DNA of 64,000 nucleotides from Saccharomycopsis crataegensis (GCF_037102585.1 NW_027043830.1:744001-808000); one strand, 5' to 3'; shown: positions 29,874 to 40,839, counted from the stretch's first letter. The notes: generated by a model not told the origin, from the letters alone. Made by a program: numbers and translations.

Positions 29874-30963
29874 CCTTGGTCATTTCAATACTGGTGATCG
29901 AATCACGCATCGCCTCGGTGTTCAATCTATGAATACACCAAACAAATCTTCTCGTGACTTCCAAGAATTGCATCACAAACAACGTCATTCCTGGATCACT
30001 ATCGTGGAAATAGTAAAAGAATCCAGCACTGGTGAAAATAAACTTCCAGAGCCATAAAAACCGTAAACTGCAATCAAATACTATCGATGCGTCGAACACC
30101 CAATCGTTGCGTTTTGCTTGCTTGACCAGGGTGAAATTCCAATCGATCATCACGTCCCAGAAAAATGTATACATCGAATTGACCAAAATCAATAATTTCT
30201 CGAGCATCAATATGGGGTCTCCTCCTCCTCCTCCTCCTGGAGCCGACGATTCCCGAGCAGTATAGCTTCTGGTGATGAAGATCATCACCAAGGGGGCAAC
30301 GTTGGTCGAATACTTGATGAAGTTTAAAAACGGCTGGCGGTTGCGGCGATTGGAATGATTCCATTCGAACCAACATTGACTCAAGCGAATAAGTTGCGGG
30401 AGTCCCAAAATGATCAAATCCACCCCGAACCGGTTCTGGTCCAATTTTTTCCAATCATCATCATCATCGCGGCTGCCGTAATAGATAATATAGTTCAAGT
30501 AATTTGCCAAGTCCAAAATGATCTTGGAATAAGAGGTGATGCTATCGGACATTAAAAGATCATTGATCCGTAACGATTTGGTGTCGATTCTTCCAAGTAA
30601 GACCCGTTGGAAAATCAGCATCAACCGGCCTTCTCCCGAGACCAAAATGATGTAAAAGTTGAAAATCAAGGTGATCACCGGCAACACTTGCAAGATAAAT
30701 AAATACTCCCCCATCAATTTCCCGAGGAGATTATAAACTATTAAGCTGGCAAGGTTGATCACCGTGACTGATTTGGTGAATTTCCTGGTACTCCCAAGTA
30801 AAGTATTGATGTTCCCGTATTCATGTTGGAGATGAAGAATCTTTATGATGTTCATGCCGTATCGATGATGGCATATCGAAATTAGACAGTAATAGTACAC
30901 GAGCCCCAAGTTGAATAATATATTCAATCTATAACCCAATGGAAGAACATGATCCCATTCCAT
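29869..30963 (-). CDS. ERD1: EXS-domain Golgi protein Erd1
   Basis: 364 residues with about eight hydrophobic segments and the EXS-domain marks FFWDVMIDWNFTL, FDASIVFDCSLRFLWLWKF and, near the end, FLEVTRRFVWCIHRLNTEA (family ExxRRxxWxxxRxExE). Role from family knowledge: a Golgi membrane protein that recycles phosphate released by glycosylation and helps retain ER (HDEL) proteins and recycle glycosyltransferases. The Gly run GGGGGG at about residues 235-240, from a (TCC)n array at 30220-30238, is an insertion in a loop. Close to CDC24 and RRP17. In S. cerevisiae ERD1 and RRP17 are near neighbours, which supports both calls. Confidence 0.9.
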
Positions 30964-32179
30964 AATGTTGTTAATTCTTGGTGGTATTACGGGGAGGAAG
31001 GGGGGGAAGGGGGATTGATGGTTGTGGGTGGGTGTGATGTGATGTGATGTGATGTGATTTGATTTGATCTATGGGATCAAAAAAGTTCCACTTTTTTCGT
31101 TGTTTGTAAAATTGTTGTTGTTGGTTTTTTTTTTTGTTTTTTTTCTTCCGCCAAAATCAATACGTGTAATTTTTCACGGGGCCCCACTTGATGCCAAGGA
31201 TAAATAATCGACAAATAAATAATCAACAAATAAATAATCGACAGATAGCCAATAGGTAAATAAATAAGTAACAACTAAATAATTTTAAAAAAAAACTCAA
31301 ACTCAAATTCAAACTCAAACTACATGAATACAGCTGCAAAACAGATGATGAATGATAATAAATAAGGTCGTATAATAATAACACATTATATATGGTGAGC
31401 AAACAACAATACATTAATCAGGATACATAGATAAATAAAACATTGTCATTTTATGGTGAGCAACTTTATAGCAAGAGGTGGTGGAAAAAAAAAAAAAAAA
31501 AAAAAAAGAGTATTTCATGAAGGCGATGACGATGATAGTAGTAATAATGATAATAATAATGATAATAATAATTCTAAGTAGAGGAGAAGGAGAGGAGCCA
31601 AGAGGTGTGTTGGACGAAAAAGAAAAAGAGCATAATAATAATAATAATAAGCAAAATTAACTAATATAAAAAAAAAAGGGAGAGGGATAATGCCATTTCT
31701 AGTTTATGGTATCTGTTGAAATGAAGCAATAATATAAAACACACAAAAAAAAAAAAGATAAACATAATGGTATATCAAAAAGGCAGTAAGTAGTAAATTA
31801 AAGGATCATTTAAAGCAAATCACACAAGCAGATACAAAATAAAACAAAATAAAGCAAATAAGAAAAAAAAAAAGGAAAATAACATGAAATAAACAGGACA
31901 TAACAAAACCACACAATATATAATCATAGCAACAAATCGATAAGAGTCATGACCATTTTTGTAGTTGGAATATATTTCATCAAGAGAAATAAAAAAAAAA
32001 ATTTCAATGTTTCTTGAATAGCAGAATAATAGAAACTATCGATAATAGTTTCTAGTTAGCAAACGGCAAAATTAAAAGATATCGTTATTAATGTTTCACA
32101 TTTTCTAAAAACTCTTTGAATAAGTGTATTGTTATTGGTAGCGATTTTGTTTTATTTTTATTCTTTCAGCAAAAAAAAA
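30964..32179. other. 1.2 kb spacer, ERD1 promoter and CDC24 3' region
   Basis: Holds the ERD1 promoter (TGTGA/TGTGATG repeats near 31027-31060 and a G-rich patch near 30990-31012), AAATAAATAATCRAC repeats at 31200-31270, an A-run at 31482-31507 and many short AAT arrays. It ends in the CDC24 3' UTR. No gene or structured RNA is recognised. Confidence 0.5.
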
Positions 32180-34621
32180 CTATGTTTGAATAACCCAAAT
32201 GGACAATATGCTATCACCACTACTCTCGATAATATCATCGACAACTTCTTGGGCCAACGACCAATCTTCATTGGAATCAATAGCAATGTAATCACCTTCC
32301 TCATCTTGATATCTAATTTTCATAGTATCCATTGTGATCATTGCACCGCACTGTTTCAATTTTTTTTCGATCCGTTTCTTCAATTCAGTCAAGTCAGAAT
32401 CTCGTGGAATGAGCAATGTAAAGATATCTTGCTTAAAAGACAATTTGATTTTGATGCACTCGTTAGGTGACATATTCATCGCCGCACTTTCTGCATTAGC
32501 GATCGATGAAGAGATTGACAAGTTGCTCATTGGAGAAATCAACGAGCTGGAATTATTGACCTTGGAGTAATTGTTCAATAATGACGGAGAAGAAACCGAT
32601 CTACTCCGTAAATCCATTTCGCCATTTATTGTTGTTGCAGAACCATTATTGACCCCGGCAGCCCCGCCACCATAATTACCAATGTACGACGAACTGTTGG
32701 CCCGCAATTTATGTTGCGCAGCATACTGGTTTTGGCTGTATCTTCCTTCCATACTGGACCTCATGGTTGGATGGTCGCCGCTTTGGTAGCCGTTATTTAA
32801 CGAAGTCTTATACTCTTGGATTTCAACTCGCAATCGACTAACCAATTCTCTAAGACAGGATTCCCACTGAGTTCTCGCCTCTTCATTTCTAAACCTCATG
32901 ACAAATGATCCGGAATCCCTTGATCCAGACCAGGAGACCGTCAATAAATGACCGCTGGGGGCGGAGACAGCGGGGGCCGCGGCCCCGGCAGCATTGCTCG
33001 AGGCATTAGAGGAGATATTATAAATATTTGGAATGTAAATTCTTCCTTTCAACTCCAACTTGTTTCTATTATTCAAAAATGAATCGTTCAACGAGTTTTT
33101 CTTCTTTGATTTTTTTTCTTTATCCTTTGGCAGTGATTCTTTGAAAAACAAAATGATTTGTTCGAATAAATACACGTGAAATTCTCGTTCGGCGTCGGAA
33201 TCACGGACCCCCAAAGTCGAGTAATATAATAAATTCCCAAAAGAATTGATGTCATAACCTTTCCAATCATGGACTCTTTCTTGTAATTCTCTCAACTGTA
33301 CCAAGTTTTCGACTTTTCTTTGGGCTTCGTTGACGTGAGCCGCGGTTTCTTTTGACGCTTGCAACGCACTCACCAACTCGCTGTAGTGAGGCCAGGTTTT
33401 GTCGGTGTATTTCACCAATTCTTTCAATAACAACGGGTATTTACATAATCTTTGTACCGGTTTCAACAAGAAACTATTGAGTTCCAATTCGCCTCTGATG
33501 ATCGTCGAAGACCTTTCCATATTCAACATTTCTTGGTGTAGTATTTCCGCGGCAGCTTTATGGCCAAGCGACCATGGCTCATAAGCCTTGAAAGGTTCGA
33601 ATGAGTGTAAGAAGATGGAGCCGATTCTCTGTAGTTTTGGAGGGGCCAAGGCATTAGCTTCCAACCCCACTAATAATCTTCGTTGCATATCGACAATCTG
33701 GTTCAAGTTTGGGAACAACACATGCAAAGACTCTGCGGGGATCAATTCTGCTTGCCGTAACTCGTTCTTGTACGCCAACATGATTTCCAAATCTTGGACG
33801 TATTTTCTTTCGGTCTCGACCATTTCCCTAAGAACGTTATACCTTGGGTCCTTTGGGGTGGCGATGTTTGCTTGTTGTTGGAATAATTCTTGTTTTTCTG
33901 TATCGGATAACGAGAAAGTTGGGTTCATCATATCTAGCACGGTGTTGACCACTTGGATGACCCTGATCAAATCGTTGGTGTTTGAGCTAAACACATACGA
34001 TATCGGGACGAGTTCATCGTCTCTGAAATTTAAATCCTCTTTGCAACGGGAAAAGAAATCGTAGACACTTCGCTTGCAAATGTTCAAGTCGTCGGCGCTG
34101 ACAATTGGTAGCTGGTGATTAGAGTTGTTGTTGACGGCGTTGTATATGACACAAAGAGGGGCGCCTTGTTGGAATAACTTCCATACTTGGGTTACTGGGT
34201 CGCAGCTGACGTTAGCCGGTAACATTCCTGAGGCAAAGGTGTGGAAATTGTAGAGGGCTGCACTAAAGGCAGTGTCGTCAGATTTTCTTTTGGAAGAAAG
34301 GTCGGTGGCATTGGCATTGGCGTTGGCATTGGCGTTGACTAATGTGGATGCGGTGGATATTGTGATGTTGGAGATTTTTCTTTGGGAGTTTTGGGATAGG
34401 GCACAAGCTTGCTCTTCGTTGGTGGTAGTGGCGGTGATGTAGGCGATTCGGAGGTATTGTTGTAAGCCGGGGACTTTTTCTAGTCTTTTGATCAAGTGGA
34501 GACAGATGTAGAACAACGATTTTTCGACGGAGCCCTTTGAGTTCATGATCAAGGCGTTCAGAGCCACGGGGGCACTTGGGGTGTCAAGGCGTTGAACAAT
34601 TTTTGACGAGGCCTTTGACAT
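32180..34621 (-). CDS. CDC24: Cdc42 guanine nucleotide exchange factor
   Basis: 813 residues. Domains in order: Cdc24 calponin-homology region at about 125-240 (CDPVTQVWKLFQQGAPLC, SADDLNICKRSVYDFFSRCK, close to yeast Cdc24); DH/RhoGEF domain at about 260-440 (MVETERKYVQDLEIM, LLKPVQRLCKYPLLLKELVKYT); PH domain at about 470-630, with a low-complexity Ala/Ser insertion; Ser/Asn-rich linker; PB1 domain at about 735-813, with the OPCA-type acidic motif YQDEEGDYIAIDSNEDW that binds Bem1. Role: activates Cdc42 at bud and shmoo sites. A hexanucleotide array encodes NANANANANA near residue 97. Only two in-frame CTG codons were found (33131-33133 and 34559-34561 as CAG on the plus strand), both at weakly conserved sites. 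Confidence 0.96.
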   Translation of the reverse strand: MSKASSKIVQRLDTPSAPVALNALIMNSKGSVEKSLFYICLHLIKRLEKVPGLQQYLRIAYITATTTNEEQACALSQNSQRKISNITISTASTLVNANANANANATDLSSKRKSDDTAFSAALYNFHTFASGMLPANVSCDPVTQVWKLFQQGAPLCVIYNAVNNNSNHQLPIVSADDLNICKRSVYDFFSRCKEDLNFRDDELVPISYVFSSNTNDLIRVIQVVNTVLDMMNPTFSLSDTEKQELFQQQANIATPKDPRYNVLREMVETERKYVQDLEIMLAYKNELRQAELIPAESLHVLFPNLNQIVDMQRRLLVGLEANALAPPKLQRIGSIFLHSFEPFKAYEPWSLGHKAAAEILHQEMLNMERSSTIIRGELELNSFLLKPVQRLCKYPLLLKELVKYTDKTWPHYSELVSALQASKETAAHVNEAQRKVENLVQLRELQERVHDWKGYDINSFGNLLYYSTLGVRDSDAEREFHVYLFEQIILFFKESLPKDKEKKSKKKNSLNDSFLNNRNKLELKGRIYIPNIYNISSNASSNAAGAAAPAVSAPSGHLLTVSWSGSRDSGSFVMRFRNEEARTQWESCLRELVSRLRVEIQEYKTSLNNGYQSGDHPTMRSSMEGRYSQNQYAAQHKLRANSSSYIGNYGGGAAGVNNGSATTINGEMDLRSRSVSSPSLLNNYSKVNNSSSLISPMSNLSISSSIANAESAAMNMSPNECIKIKLSFKQDIFTLLIPRDSDLTELKKRIEKKLKQCGAMITMDTMKIRYQDEEGDYIAIDSNEDWSLAQEVVDDIIESSGDSILSIWVIQT

Positions 34622-34751
34622 GATTTGTTAGGTAGGGATGTATTGATTAATGTGATGGTGTAGTGTGGTGGGGTTGGCCAGTAAGAGAGAGAGGGATGGA
34701 TGGATGGAGGGAGGGAGAGAAGGATGGGTTATTGTTTTGACTTTGATGGGA

Positions 34752-34781
34752 GATTATTATTATTATTATTGTTATTATTAC

Positions 34782-34840
<59 letters not shown>
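34752..34840. repeat. (ATT)n microsatellite, slightly interrupted
   Basis: About 29 ATT-type units with a GTT and two ACT interruptions, 130-220 bp upstream of CDC24. Confidence 0.9.
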
Positions 34841-34844
<4 letters not shown>

Positions 34845-35085
34845 AGCACACAGTTGTCAAATAGGCCGTATCAAAGTAGAAGGTTGATGGGAGGGGAGTG
34901 AAGAAGAAGGAGGGTGGTTATAGTATTTATAGTATAGGGAGGGTGTTGGGGGGGATTGGTGATGGATGTGAGAACGCAGAAGTGTAAAAAAAATGAACAG
35001 AAAAGAAAAGAAGAAAAATGAGAAGAGGCAGAAAAAAAAAAAAAAAGAGAGAAGTATTGTTAAGGAGGGTTATTGGGGAGGTCTA

Positions 35086-35122
35086 ACTGACTGACTGACT
35101 GACTGACTGACTGACTGACTGA
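35086..35122. repeat. (GACT)n tetranucleotide microsatellite
   Basis: Nine tandem ACTG/GACT units in the CDC24/RRP17 spacer. Confidence 0.9.
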
Positions 35123-35488
35123 GGTAGGGCAGGGCAGGGTGTGTGTAATAATTATAATATAGATATGTGGTGGAGGAGGAGGAGGACCGTAGTAGTGGTG
35201 ATAGATAGATAGATAGATAATTAATGGGTGCTGTTGCTGAGTTGAGTTGAGGTTGTTGATGATACACGGTGGTATTTTTTGCTTCGTTGGTTCGTTCTGT
35301 TTTTCTCTCCGCCCGCCGCCCGCCGCAGACTTTTTTTTTTTTTTTTATTTTTTTATTTTTTATTTTTTATTTTTTTATTTTTTCTCTGCGTCCTGCAATC
35401 GCATCCATCCATCCAGGGCTCTTACACACACCAAAAGAAAATTCTTTTTATTTCATTTCATTTCATCCCATCGCTCCCCATACAACAT

Positions 35489-35494
35489 CTCATC
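35489..35494 (-). promoter_or_regulatory. PAC-type element upstream of RRP17
   Basis: CTCATC on the plus strand is GATGAG on the minus strand, the core of the PAC motif bound by Dot6/Tod6 in front of ribosome-biogenesis genes. It lies 54 bp from the RRP17 ATG, within the typical range. A six-base core alone is weak evidence, but the gene class fits. Confidence 0.45.
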
Positions 35495-35511
35495 CATCCA
35501 TCCTTCCATCC

Positions 35512-35543
<32 letters not shown>

Positions 35544-35547
35544 GACA

Positions 35548-36387
35548 ATGCCCAAGAAACAGTCAAACAAAGACATCTTGACCAGAGGTCAGAAGTACTT
35601 CGAGTCCAAGAAAGCCCGCCCTCAGCCAGCAGAAATTACTTTTGATCCAGAAAACAGAAACGAATATCTCACAGGGTTCCATAAGAGAAAGCTCCAACGT
35701 CAAAAGGTTGCCAAAGACTTCAAAGAAAAACAGTTGCACCAGGAAAGACTAGACGAAAGACAGCGGATCAGAGATGAAAGAAAACAAGCCATCCAAGAAA
35801 AGTTGCAGTTGATCAAAGATAGCCAGGCTGCTGATGATAGTGATAGTGATGATAGTGATGACAATGATGACAATGATGATCAAGAAAAAGTCAAGCAATC
35901 ACTGGACAAGGCCAAGGCCAAGGTCAAGGTCAAGGTCAAGGTCAAAGAAAATCCTCAAGATGATGATGTTAACCACGCCGAATCCGACAATGATGATGAA
36001 GAATGGAATGGCTTCAATGATGAAGACAACAGAAATACCACTAAAGGTATACTAAAGAGAAAAGTCGTGTTTGAAAATGCCGATGATGATCAACAAGATC
36101 AAGCCGTCACCACCGTCACCATCGAAGCACTTTCTAACAACGATGACTTGACCAATGGTTCTGGCGGTATCGATTTGTACAAGATCGCCAAGTTGAACTG
36201 TGTCGAACTCGAGAAATCAGAAGAAGTCCTCAAGGAATCCGTCATTAGAGCCCAAAAATACGCTGTGCTATCCGGGGCGGTTCCAATGAAACCAAAGAAG
36301 AAGAAGTTTAGATATTTATCCAAAGAAGAAAGAAAGCATAATGCTTGGAAAGAACGAGGCAAAAAGGCTAAAAGTATATCTCGATAG
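35548..36387 (+). CDS. RRP17: Nucleolar 5'-3' exonuclease Rrp17 (Nop25 family)
   Basis: 279 residues. The conserved N-terminal Nop25 block is clear: NRNEYLTGFHKRKLQRQKVAKDFKEKQLHQERLDERQRIRDERKQ, against the yeast EYLTGFHKRKVQRKKVAQ and IRDERK. It is followed by an acidic Asp/Asn stretch, Lys-Val-Lys repeats, the short conserved KGILKRKVVFE motif, and a basic C-terminus KPKKKKFRYLSKEERK. Role from family knowledge: processing of the 5' ends of 5.8S and 25S rRNA in late pre-60S particles. It is convergent with PGM2 (368 bp). Confidence 0.92.
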   Translation: MPKKQSNKDILTRGQKYFESKKARPQPAEITFDPENRNEYLTGFHKRKLQRQKVAKDFKEKQLHQERLDERQRIRDERKQAIQEKLQLIKDSQAADDSDSDDSDDNDDNDDQEKVKQSLDKAKAKVKVKVKVKENPQDDDVNHAESDNDDEEWNGFNDEDNRNTTKGILKRKVVFENADDDQQDQAVTTVTIEALSNNDDLTNGSGGIDLYKIAKLNCVELEKSEEVLKESVIRAQKYAVLSGAVPMKPKKKKFRYLSKEERKHNAWKERGKKAKSISR

Positions 36388-36418
36388 ACTTACTGCCCAA
36401 CCATGGATATAATATTTA

Positions 36419-36450
<32 letters not shown>

Positions 36451-36755
36451 TATTTCCAAATATACATTGTTCTCAAATTCAAATAATCTACAAGTTTCTT
36501 TCTCTGTTGCTATGCTACTGTTAGAACTAAATAAGTGTATTAAAGCGACTGATTGGGAGAGAGAAAAAAAAAAAAAATTGTGCAAATTAAATAGCTAAAA
36601 TAAAAAGTCTTAGAAAAAATAAAAAAGAATAAGAATAAAATATAAATCTGATCAAAGATTTATATATTGGTAGCCAAGGTTAGCAAACTTGGAATAGCAT
36701 TTATGACATGATGAAAATATAGAATAACAAGAAAAAAAAAAAAATTTGATGATAA
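36388..36755. other. Convergent spacer RRP17 / PGM2
   Basis: 368 bp of AT-rich DNA with a (TA)n tract at 36416-36436, an AAT run at 36437-36450 and two A-runs. Both 3' UTRs fall here. No gene is seen. Confidence 0.6.
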
Positions 36756-38453
36756 TCAAGTTCTAACATCAGGCTCGGTACGGCCAACACATTCTTGGAA
36801 CTTCAAGAAAGAAGTAACCAATTCAATGTCTTGCTTCAAGTAATCTTGGGCATCCAATTTGTAAGTGGAAACATCACTAGAGTGTCTTTCAATGTACAAT
36901 CTAACGGTGGCCCCTGAAGATCCGGTACCAGACAATCTAGCAACAAATCTACTGCCGTTCGACAACTTCACGTACAAACCTTGGTGATCGGAAACTGAAC
37001 CATCCAAATCGGTGTAGCTGAAATCACCAGCTTCGGTAACCGTGATCCCTGAAGCCAATTCACTACCAACGAATTTTTCATCGTCAATATGTTCACGCAA
37101 CTGGTCAACCAATTTCTGCGCCCCTTCAGAAGAAACATTTTCATAATCGTGTCTGGTGAAAAAAGTTCTCCCATACTTTTCCCAAAAGCTTTCTTGGACA
37201 ATTTTGATGGTAGCCCCGTTTGGCAATTCTGGATGTTTGGCATCATAAGCCGCCAACACGTTCAACCACGCAACAATCGCCCACAACCCATCTTTTTCTC
37301 TAACGTGGTCAGACCCGGTACCAAATGACTCTTCCCCACAAATACTCAATTTCTTAGCATCGAACAACGCACAAAAGAATTTCCAACCAGTTGGAACTTC
37401 GTACACGTTAAGACCTTTGGCGTTAGCCACCAAATCAATAGCCCCGGAGGTTGGCATCGAACGGGCTAACCCGTACACCCCGGTCTTTTGGAAATACGGA
37501 ATAGAATCAGCGTATTCGGCAATGATCGCCACAGAATCACCTGGGGAAACAAAGGTGTTGGCACCGTAAATCATGTTTCTGTCACCATCACCATCAGAAG
37601 CAGCACCAAAGGCAATTTGTTCGGCGTCGACTTTGTCGACCAACGTCTTGGCGTAAGTCAAGTTTGGATCCGGGTGCAATCCGCCAAAATCTGGCAATGG
37701 AGTGCAGTTTTGAATCGATTCGAGCGGCAATCCCAATTCGTCAACAAAGATCGCCTTACCGTATGGTCCAGTAACACCGTTCAACGCATCGAACAACACT
37801 TTGAAACTGGATTTTCTGCGGTCAATGAACTCTTTAATCAATTGGAAATCAAAGATAGACTTCACCATTTCGACGTAAGCTTCGGTGGAATCAATGATTT
37901 CCACTTCCAATTCACCGTAGTGCTTGACCCCGACAGTGGCCAAGTCGATGCTTGGTAAGTCTTGCACAATCTTATAACTCGTCAATTTCTTAGCCGCGTC
38001 GAACATCTTGTTGGTTACGGATTCTGGAGCTGGGCCACCGTTGGCCAAGTTGTACTTGATACCCAAATCATTCTTTGGACCACCAGGGTTATGCGAAGCA
38101 GTCAAGATGATACCACCAGTGACTTCTTCTTTAAAAGTTCTGATGATGTTCGAGGTGGCAGGAGTCGACAAGATCCCATCTTTCCCCATGATCAACTTTT
38201 TGACCCCGTTGGCGTAACCGATTTTGGCAATCAAGTCAATGACATGATCGTTGTAATAACGGCCATCACCACCAACCACCAATGTGGCGTTCTTAGACCC
38301 TTCAGGAATCGAATCCAAGACCGCTTGGACAAAGTTTTCCGTGTAATGTGGTTGTTGAAAAACCGTAACCTTCTTTCTAAGCCCGGAGGTACCTGGCTTT
38401 TGATCACCAAAAGGGGTGGTGGCAACTTCAGAGATTTTGTAGGAGGCACTCAT
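36756..38453 (-). CDS. PGM2: Phosphoglucomutase
   Basis: 565 residues from the ATG at 38453 (MSASYKISEVATTPFGDQKPGTSGLRKK), the expected start of the family. An in-frame ATG at 38549 would add a 32-residue hydrophobic leader (see findings). Seen: the phosphoserine loop TASHNPGGPKNDLGIKYN, the Mg-binding DGDGDRN, the sugar-binding CGEESFGTGSDH and the phosphate-binding RLSGTGSSGATVRLYIE. Reaction: interconverts glucose 1-phosphate and glucose 6-phosphate, feeding UDP-glucose, trehalose and glycogen synthesis and the Leloir pathway. Strong codon bias and no CTG codon. Whether it is the PGM1- or PGM2-type paralogue cannot be told. The CUG-group yeasts commonly have one. Confidence 0.95.
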   Translation of the reverse strand: MSASYKISEVATTPFGDQKPGTSGLRKKVTVFQQPHYTENFVQAVLDSIPEGSKNATLVVGGDGRYYNDHVIDLIAKIGYANGVKKLIMGKDGILSTPATSNIIRTFKEEVTGGIILTASHNPGGPKNDLGIKYNLANGGPAPESVTNKMFDAAKKLTSYKIVQDLPSIDLATVGVKHYGELEVEIIDSTEAYVEMVKSIFDFQLIKEFIDRRKSSFKVLFDALNGVTGPYGKAIFVDELGLPLESIQNCTPLPDFGGLHPDPNLTYAKTLVDKVDAEQIAFGAASDGDGDRNMIYGANTFVSPGDSVAIIAEYADSIPYFQKTGVYGLARSMPTSGAIDLVANAKGLNVYEVPTGWKFFCALFDAKKLSICGEESFGTGSDHVREKDGLWAIVAWLNVLAAYDAKHPELPNGATIKIVQESFWEKYGRTFFTRHDYENVSSEGAQKLVDQLREHIDDEKFVGSELASGITVTEAGDFSYTDLDGSVSDHQGLYVKLSNGSRFVARLSGTGSSGATVRLYIERHSSDVSTYKLDAQDYLKQDIELVTSFLKFQECVGRTEPDVRT

Positions 38454-39588
38454 GATGATGGGACGATTGATAATAACAGGACAAAGAGCAGACAATACCA
38501 CGGCTAGAATGTAATATCGTAGTCTGGTGTTGTTGATGATAAGTCTCATTCAAAAAAGAAGAAAAAGAAGAAGAAGAAGAAGATCTTTAGGGAAGAGAAA
38601 ACAAAACAGGGAAAAAAATCGTTGGTGTTTTTCGCTCCTCCACAGATCCTGCAGCGGCAGGATATGCAGACAACGTGGATAAACAAACACCTCAACGGAC
38701 TGCGACGTTTTCAGAAAGGTTTGATCCTAAAAGAGAAGCAAAAATTACAAGTGGGAAGAGCCTGGTTTCAAACTAACTATTATTCATTCTATATGTAAAA
38801 AGTCCCAAAAAAATCGCGCGAGATTTCTGGAATGTCAATTCAATGAACTAACTCATTTCAGCAACTCAAAATTTCCATCCAGATGGAAACTCGTTAATAA
38901 TACAATTAGTGAGATTTCTGGATGGCTTCTACAATCAAGAGAAGCAAGAAATAGTGTAGAGAGACAAAAACAAATAAGGAAATTTTGGTAGGAATATATC
39001 AACACCTTGCAAAGTATTGGATCACCACAACTATCAATAACCAAACATCACACAATCATCAATCAATAAGAAAAGGTAATAAGATGTACACTCCTGAAAT
39101 GGACCACTATATTCATCTTTTTCGAAAACTTTTTCCTTTTCCTTTAAAAGAAAAAAAAAAAAAGAGAGAAACACGAATATCGCGGTGAGTAATGAGTGAA
39201 AAATGATCTTGTTTGCACTAAAATAGGAACTGCATACAGTGACAAAATGCAGCACCAGAGTGTTAGCAAACTTTTGGTTGAAAAAAATGAAAATGAGACA
39301 GAGAAAAAAACAATAATAATAATGAATAAAAAACAAAAAAATTTGATTGATTAGTATGACCTATGTTTGATTAGTTGAAATGATAGACACAAAAAAAAAA
39401 ACTTTGTTTTTTTTCATTGGTGATCAATATTCCCCCCTTTTTCAAATTCCTAAAAAAATGTTTTCTTTCTCTAAACATATTAATACTTCCCCCTCGTTAC
39501 AAAACCCTTTCTTTTCTTTTTTTTTTTTAATTTAAACCTGCATTGATGATACATTAGAAAAACATTAGAATAAAAGATCGTGGAAAGT
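38454..39588. other. Spacer PGM2 promoter / RPL12 3' region
   Basis: 1.1 kb. It begins with the PGM2 5' leader, including a (GAA)n run at 38553-38581. A GAAAACAAAACAGG segment and A-runs follow, then the RPL12 3' UTR (a T-run at 39519-39529). No gene is recognised. Short frames are A-rich and random. Confidence 0.5.
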
Positions 39589-40086
39589 TTAGTTTTCTGG
39601 AACTTCAATTTCACCTTCGTTAATGGCAACAATAACATCGTGAGCTGGCTTACCATCAACACGAGCACCAACGGATTGAGCAGTACCCAAGATTTCCTTG
39701 ACAACAGAAGCCAAAGTCTTACCGAAAGACTTGTGTTGCATCTTTCTGGCGATTTCGACAATTTCGGTGAATGGAATGTTACCGTTGTGCTTGACGTTCT
39801 TGACCTTCTTTCTGTCTCTTGGAGCTTCCTTCAAGGCGGTGATGACCAAAGAAGAAGCAGCTGGAACAACAGAAGCTTGAGCTTGACGGTTTTGAATCTT
39901 CAATTGGACGGTAACCTTAATACCCTTGAATTCCTTAGTGGCTTTGGCGATATCTTCACCAACCTTCTTTGGAGACAAACCCAATGGACCAATCTTTGGG
40001 GCCAAAGCGGATGAAGCACCGACTTCACCACCGACAGCTCTCAAGTAGAGGTATTTAACTTCAGTTGGATCAAACTTTGGAGGCAT
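39589..40086 (-). CDS. RPL12: 60S ribosomal protein L12 (uL11)
   Basis: 165 residues, exactly the family length, and no intron. [50 protein letters not shown] matches eukaryotic L12 over its whole N-terminal domain. The C-terminal RNA-binding domain has [21 protein letters not shown] and [14 protein letters not shown]. Role: it builds the base of the P-stalk on 25S rRNA and is needed for translation factor recruitment. Codon bias is extreme, with no CTG codon. Confidence 0.98.
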   Translation of the reverse strand: MPPKFDPTEVKYLYLRAVGGEVGASSALAPKIGPLGLSPKKVGEDIAKATKEFKGIKVTVQLKIQNRQAQASVVPAASSLVITALKEAPRDRKKVKNVKHNGNIPFTEIVEIARKMQHKSFGKTLASVVKEILGTAQSVGARVDGKPAHDVIVAINEGEIEVPEN

Positions 40087-40839
40087 CTTAACGATATTAT
40101 TATTATTTACTGTCTGAAAGAAATCACACTATAGACCAAACTGTTAGTATTGGATTGGAAATTTTCACTAATTTTTTTTGACCACAGGTTGCGCAGCCCC
40201 TGAATGGGAGTAAGGGAAAAAAAAAAACAAAAAAAAAAAAAAACCGGTTGGCGGTGAGGATATTGTGATCGGTTTTAAACAGGTATCACGGGACACGCAC
40301 GGGGGCAGATATAGCCCTATTCTTTCCTCTTACACTGCGTCGTAGAACAGCAACCGCCCCCCTCAGGTCGGTCTGGAGTCAAACACACCCTCACCGACCG
40401 CTTTTTGGAATTAACGGTGGTCTATCACCCCCACACCAACAAAGAGCTATGGAACATAGTATAGTACAGTACATAGTAATATTGTGTTGTTTTTTCGTGA
40501 GCTAATAATAATTATAATTTCGGAATACACATACAATATCGAGGTTCTTTTTATTAAAAAAAAAAAAAAAAAAAAAAAGATGAAAGTAGATTATAGCTAC
40601 TACGGTCCTTTGTTGTTGTGTAAAATAAGAAACTGAAATACCTCTCAAAGCATTGTCATTTACTAGATTGTCAGCCTTTACTGGTAATTAAATACCATGG
40701 AGTTGCTCTTTTAATAATCACTATTGAGAATTTATCCCCGTAGCATGATCTCGTATACTTCTCGCCATCTACAACCAACAGTCAATTGATGCAAAATTAT
40801 AAGTTATCTATTAAAAATTCATGAATAATACAGTAATAC
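40087..40839. promoter_or_regulatory. RPL12 promoter and UTP17 3' region
   Basis: 750 bp. The half next to RPL12 (40090-40450) is GC-richer than its surroundings and contains A-runs at 40219-40243, CGCACGGGGGCAG at 40295-40308 and ACCGCCCCCCTCAGG near 40354-40370. These are plausible general-factor sites for a ribosomal protein gene, but none is an exact Rap1 or Tbf1 site. An A-run of about 20 nt lies at 40557-40578, followed by the UTP17 3' UTR. Confidence 0.45.

Larger units (their letters stand above)
34622..35547. promoter_or_regulatory. Divergent spacer CDC24 / RRP17
   Basis: 925 bp holding several microsatellites: (ATT)n at about 34752-34840, a GACT array at 35086-35122, a TTTTTA-type tract at 35330-35383 and a (TA)n tract at 35513-35536 that ends 11 bp before the RRP17 start. 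A CTCATC (GATGAG on the other strand) PAC-type element lies at 35489-35494. No gene is seen. Confidence 0.55.

Noticed and set aside
37962-38507. 181-residue antisense frame within phosphoglucomutase
   Set aside because: It is a shadow frame caused by strong codon bias in the real gene.
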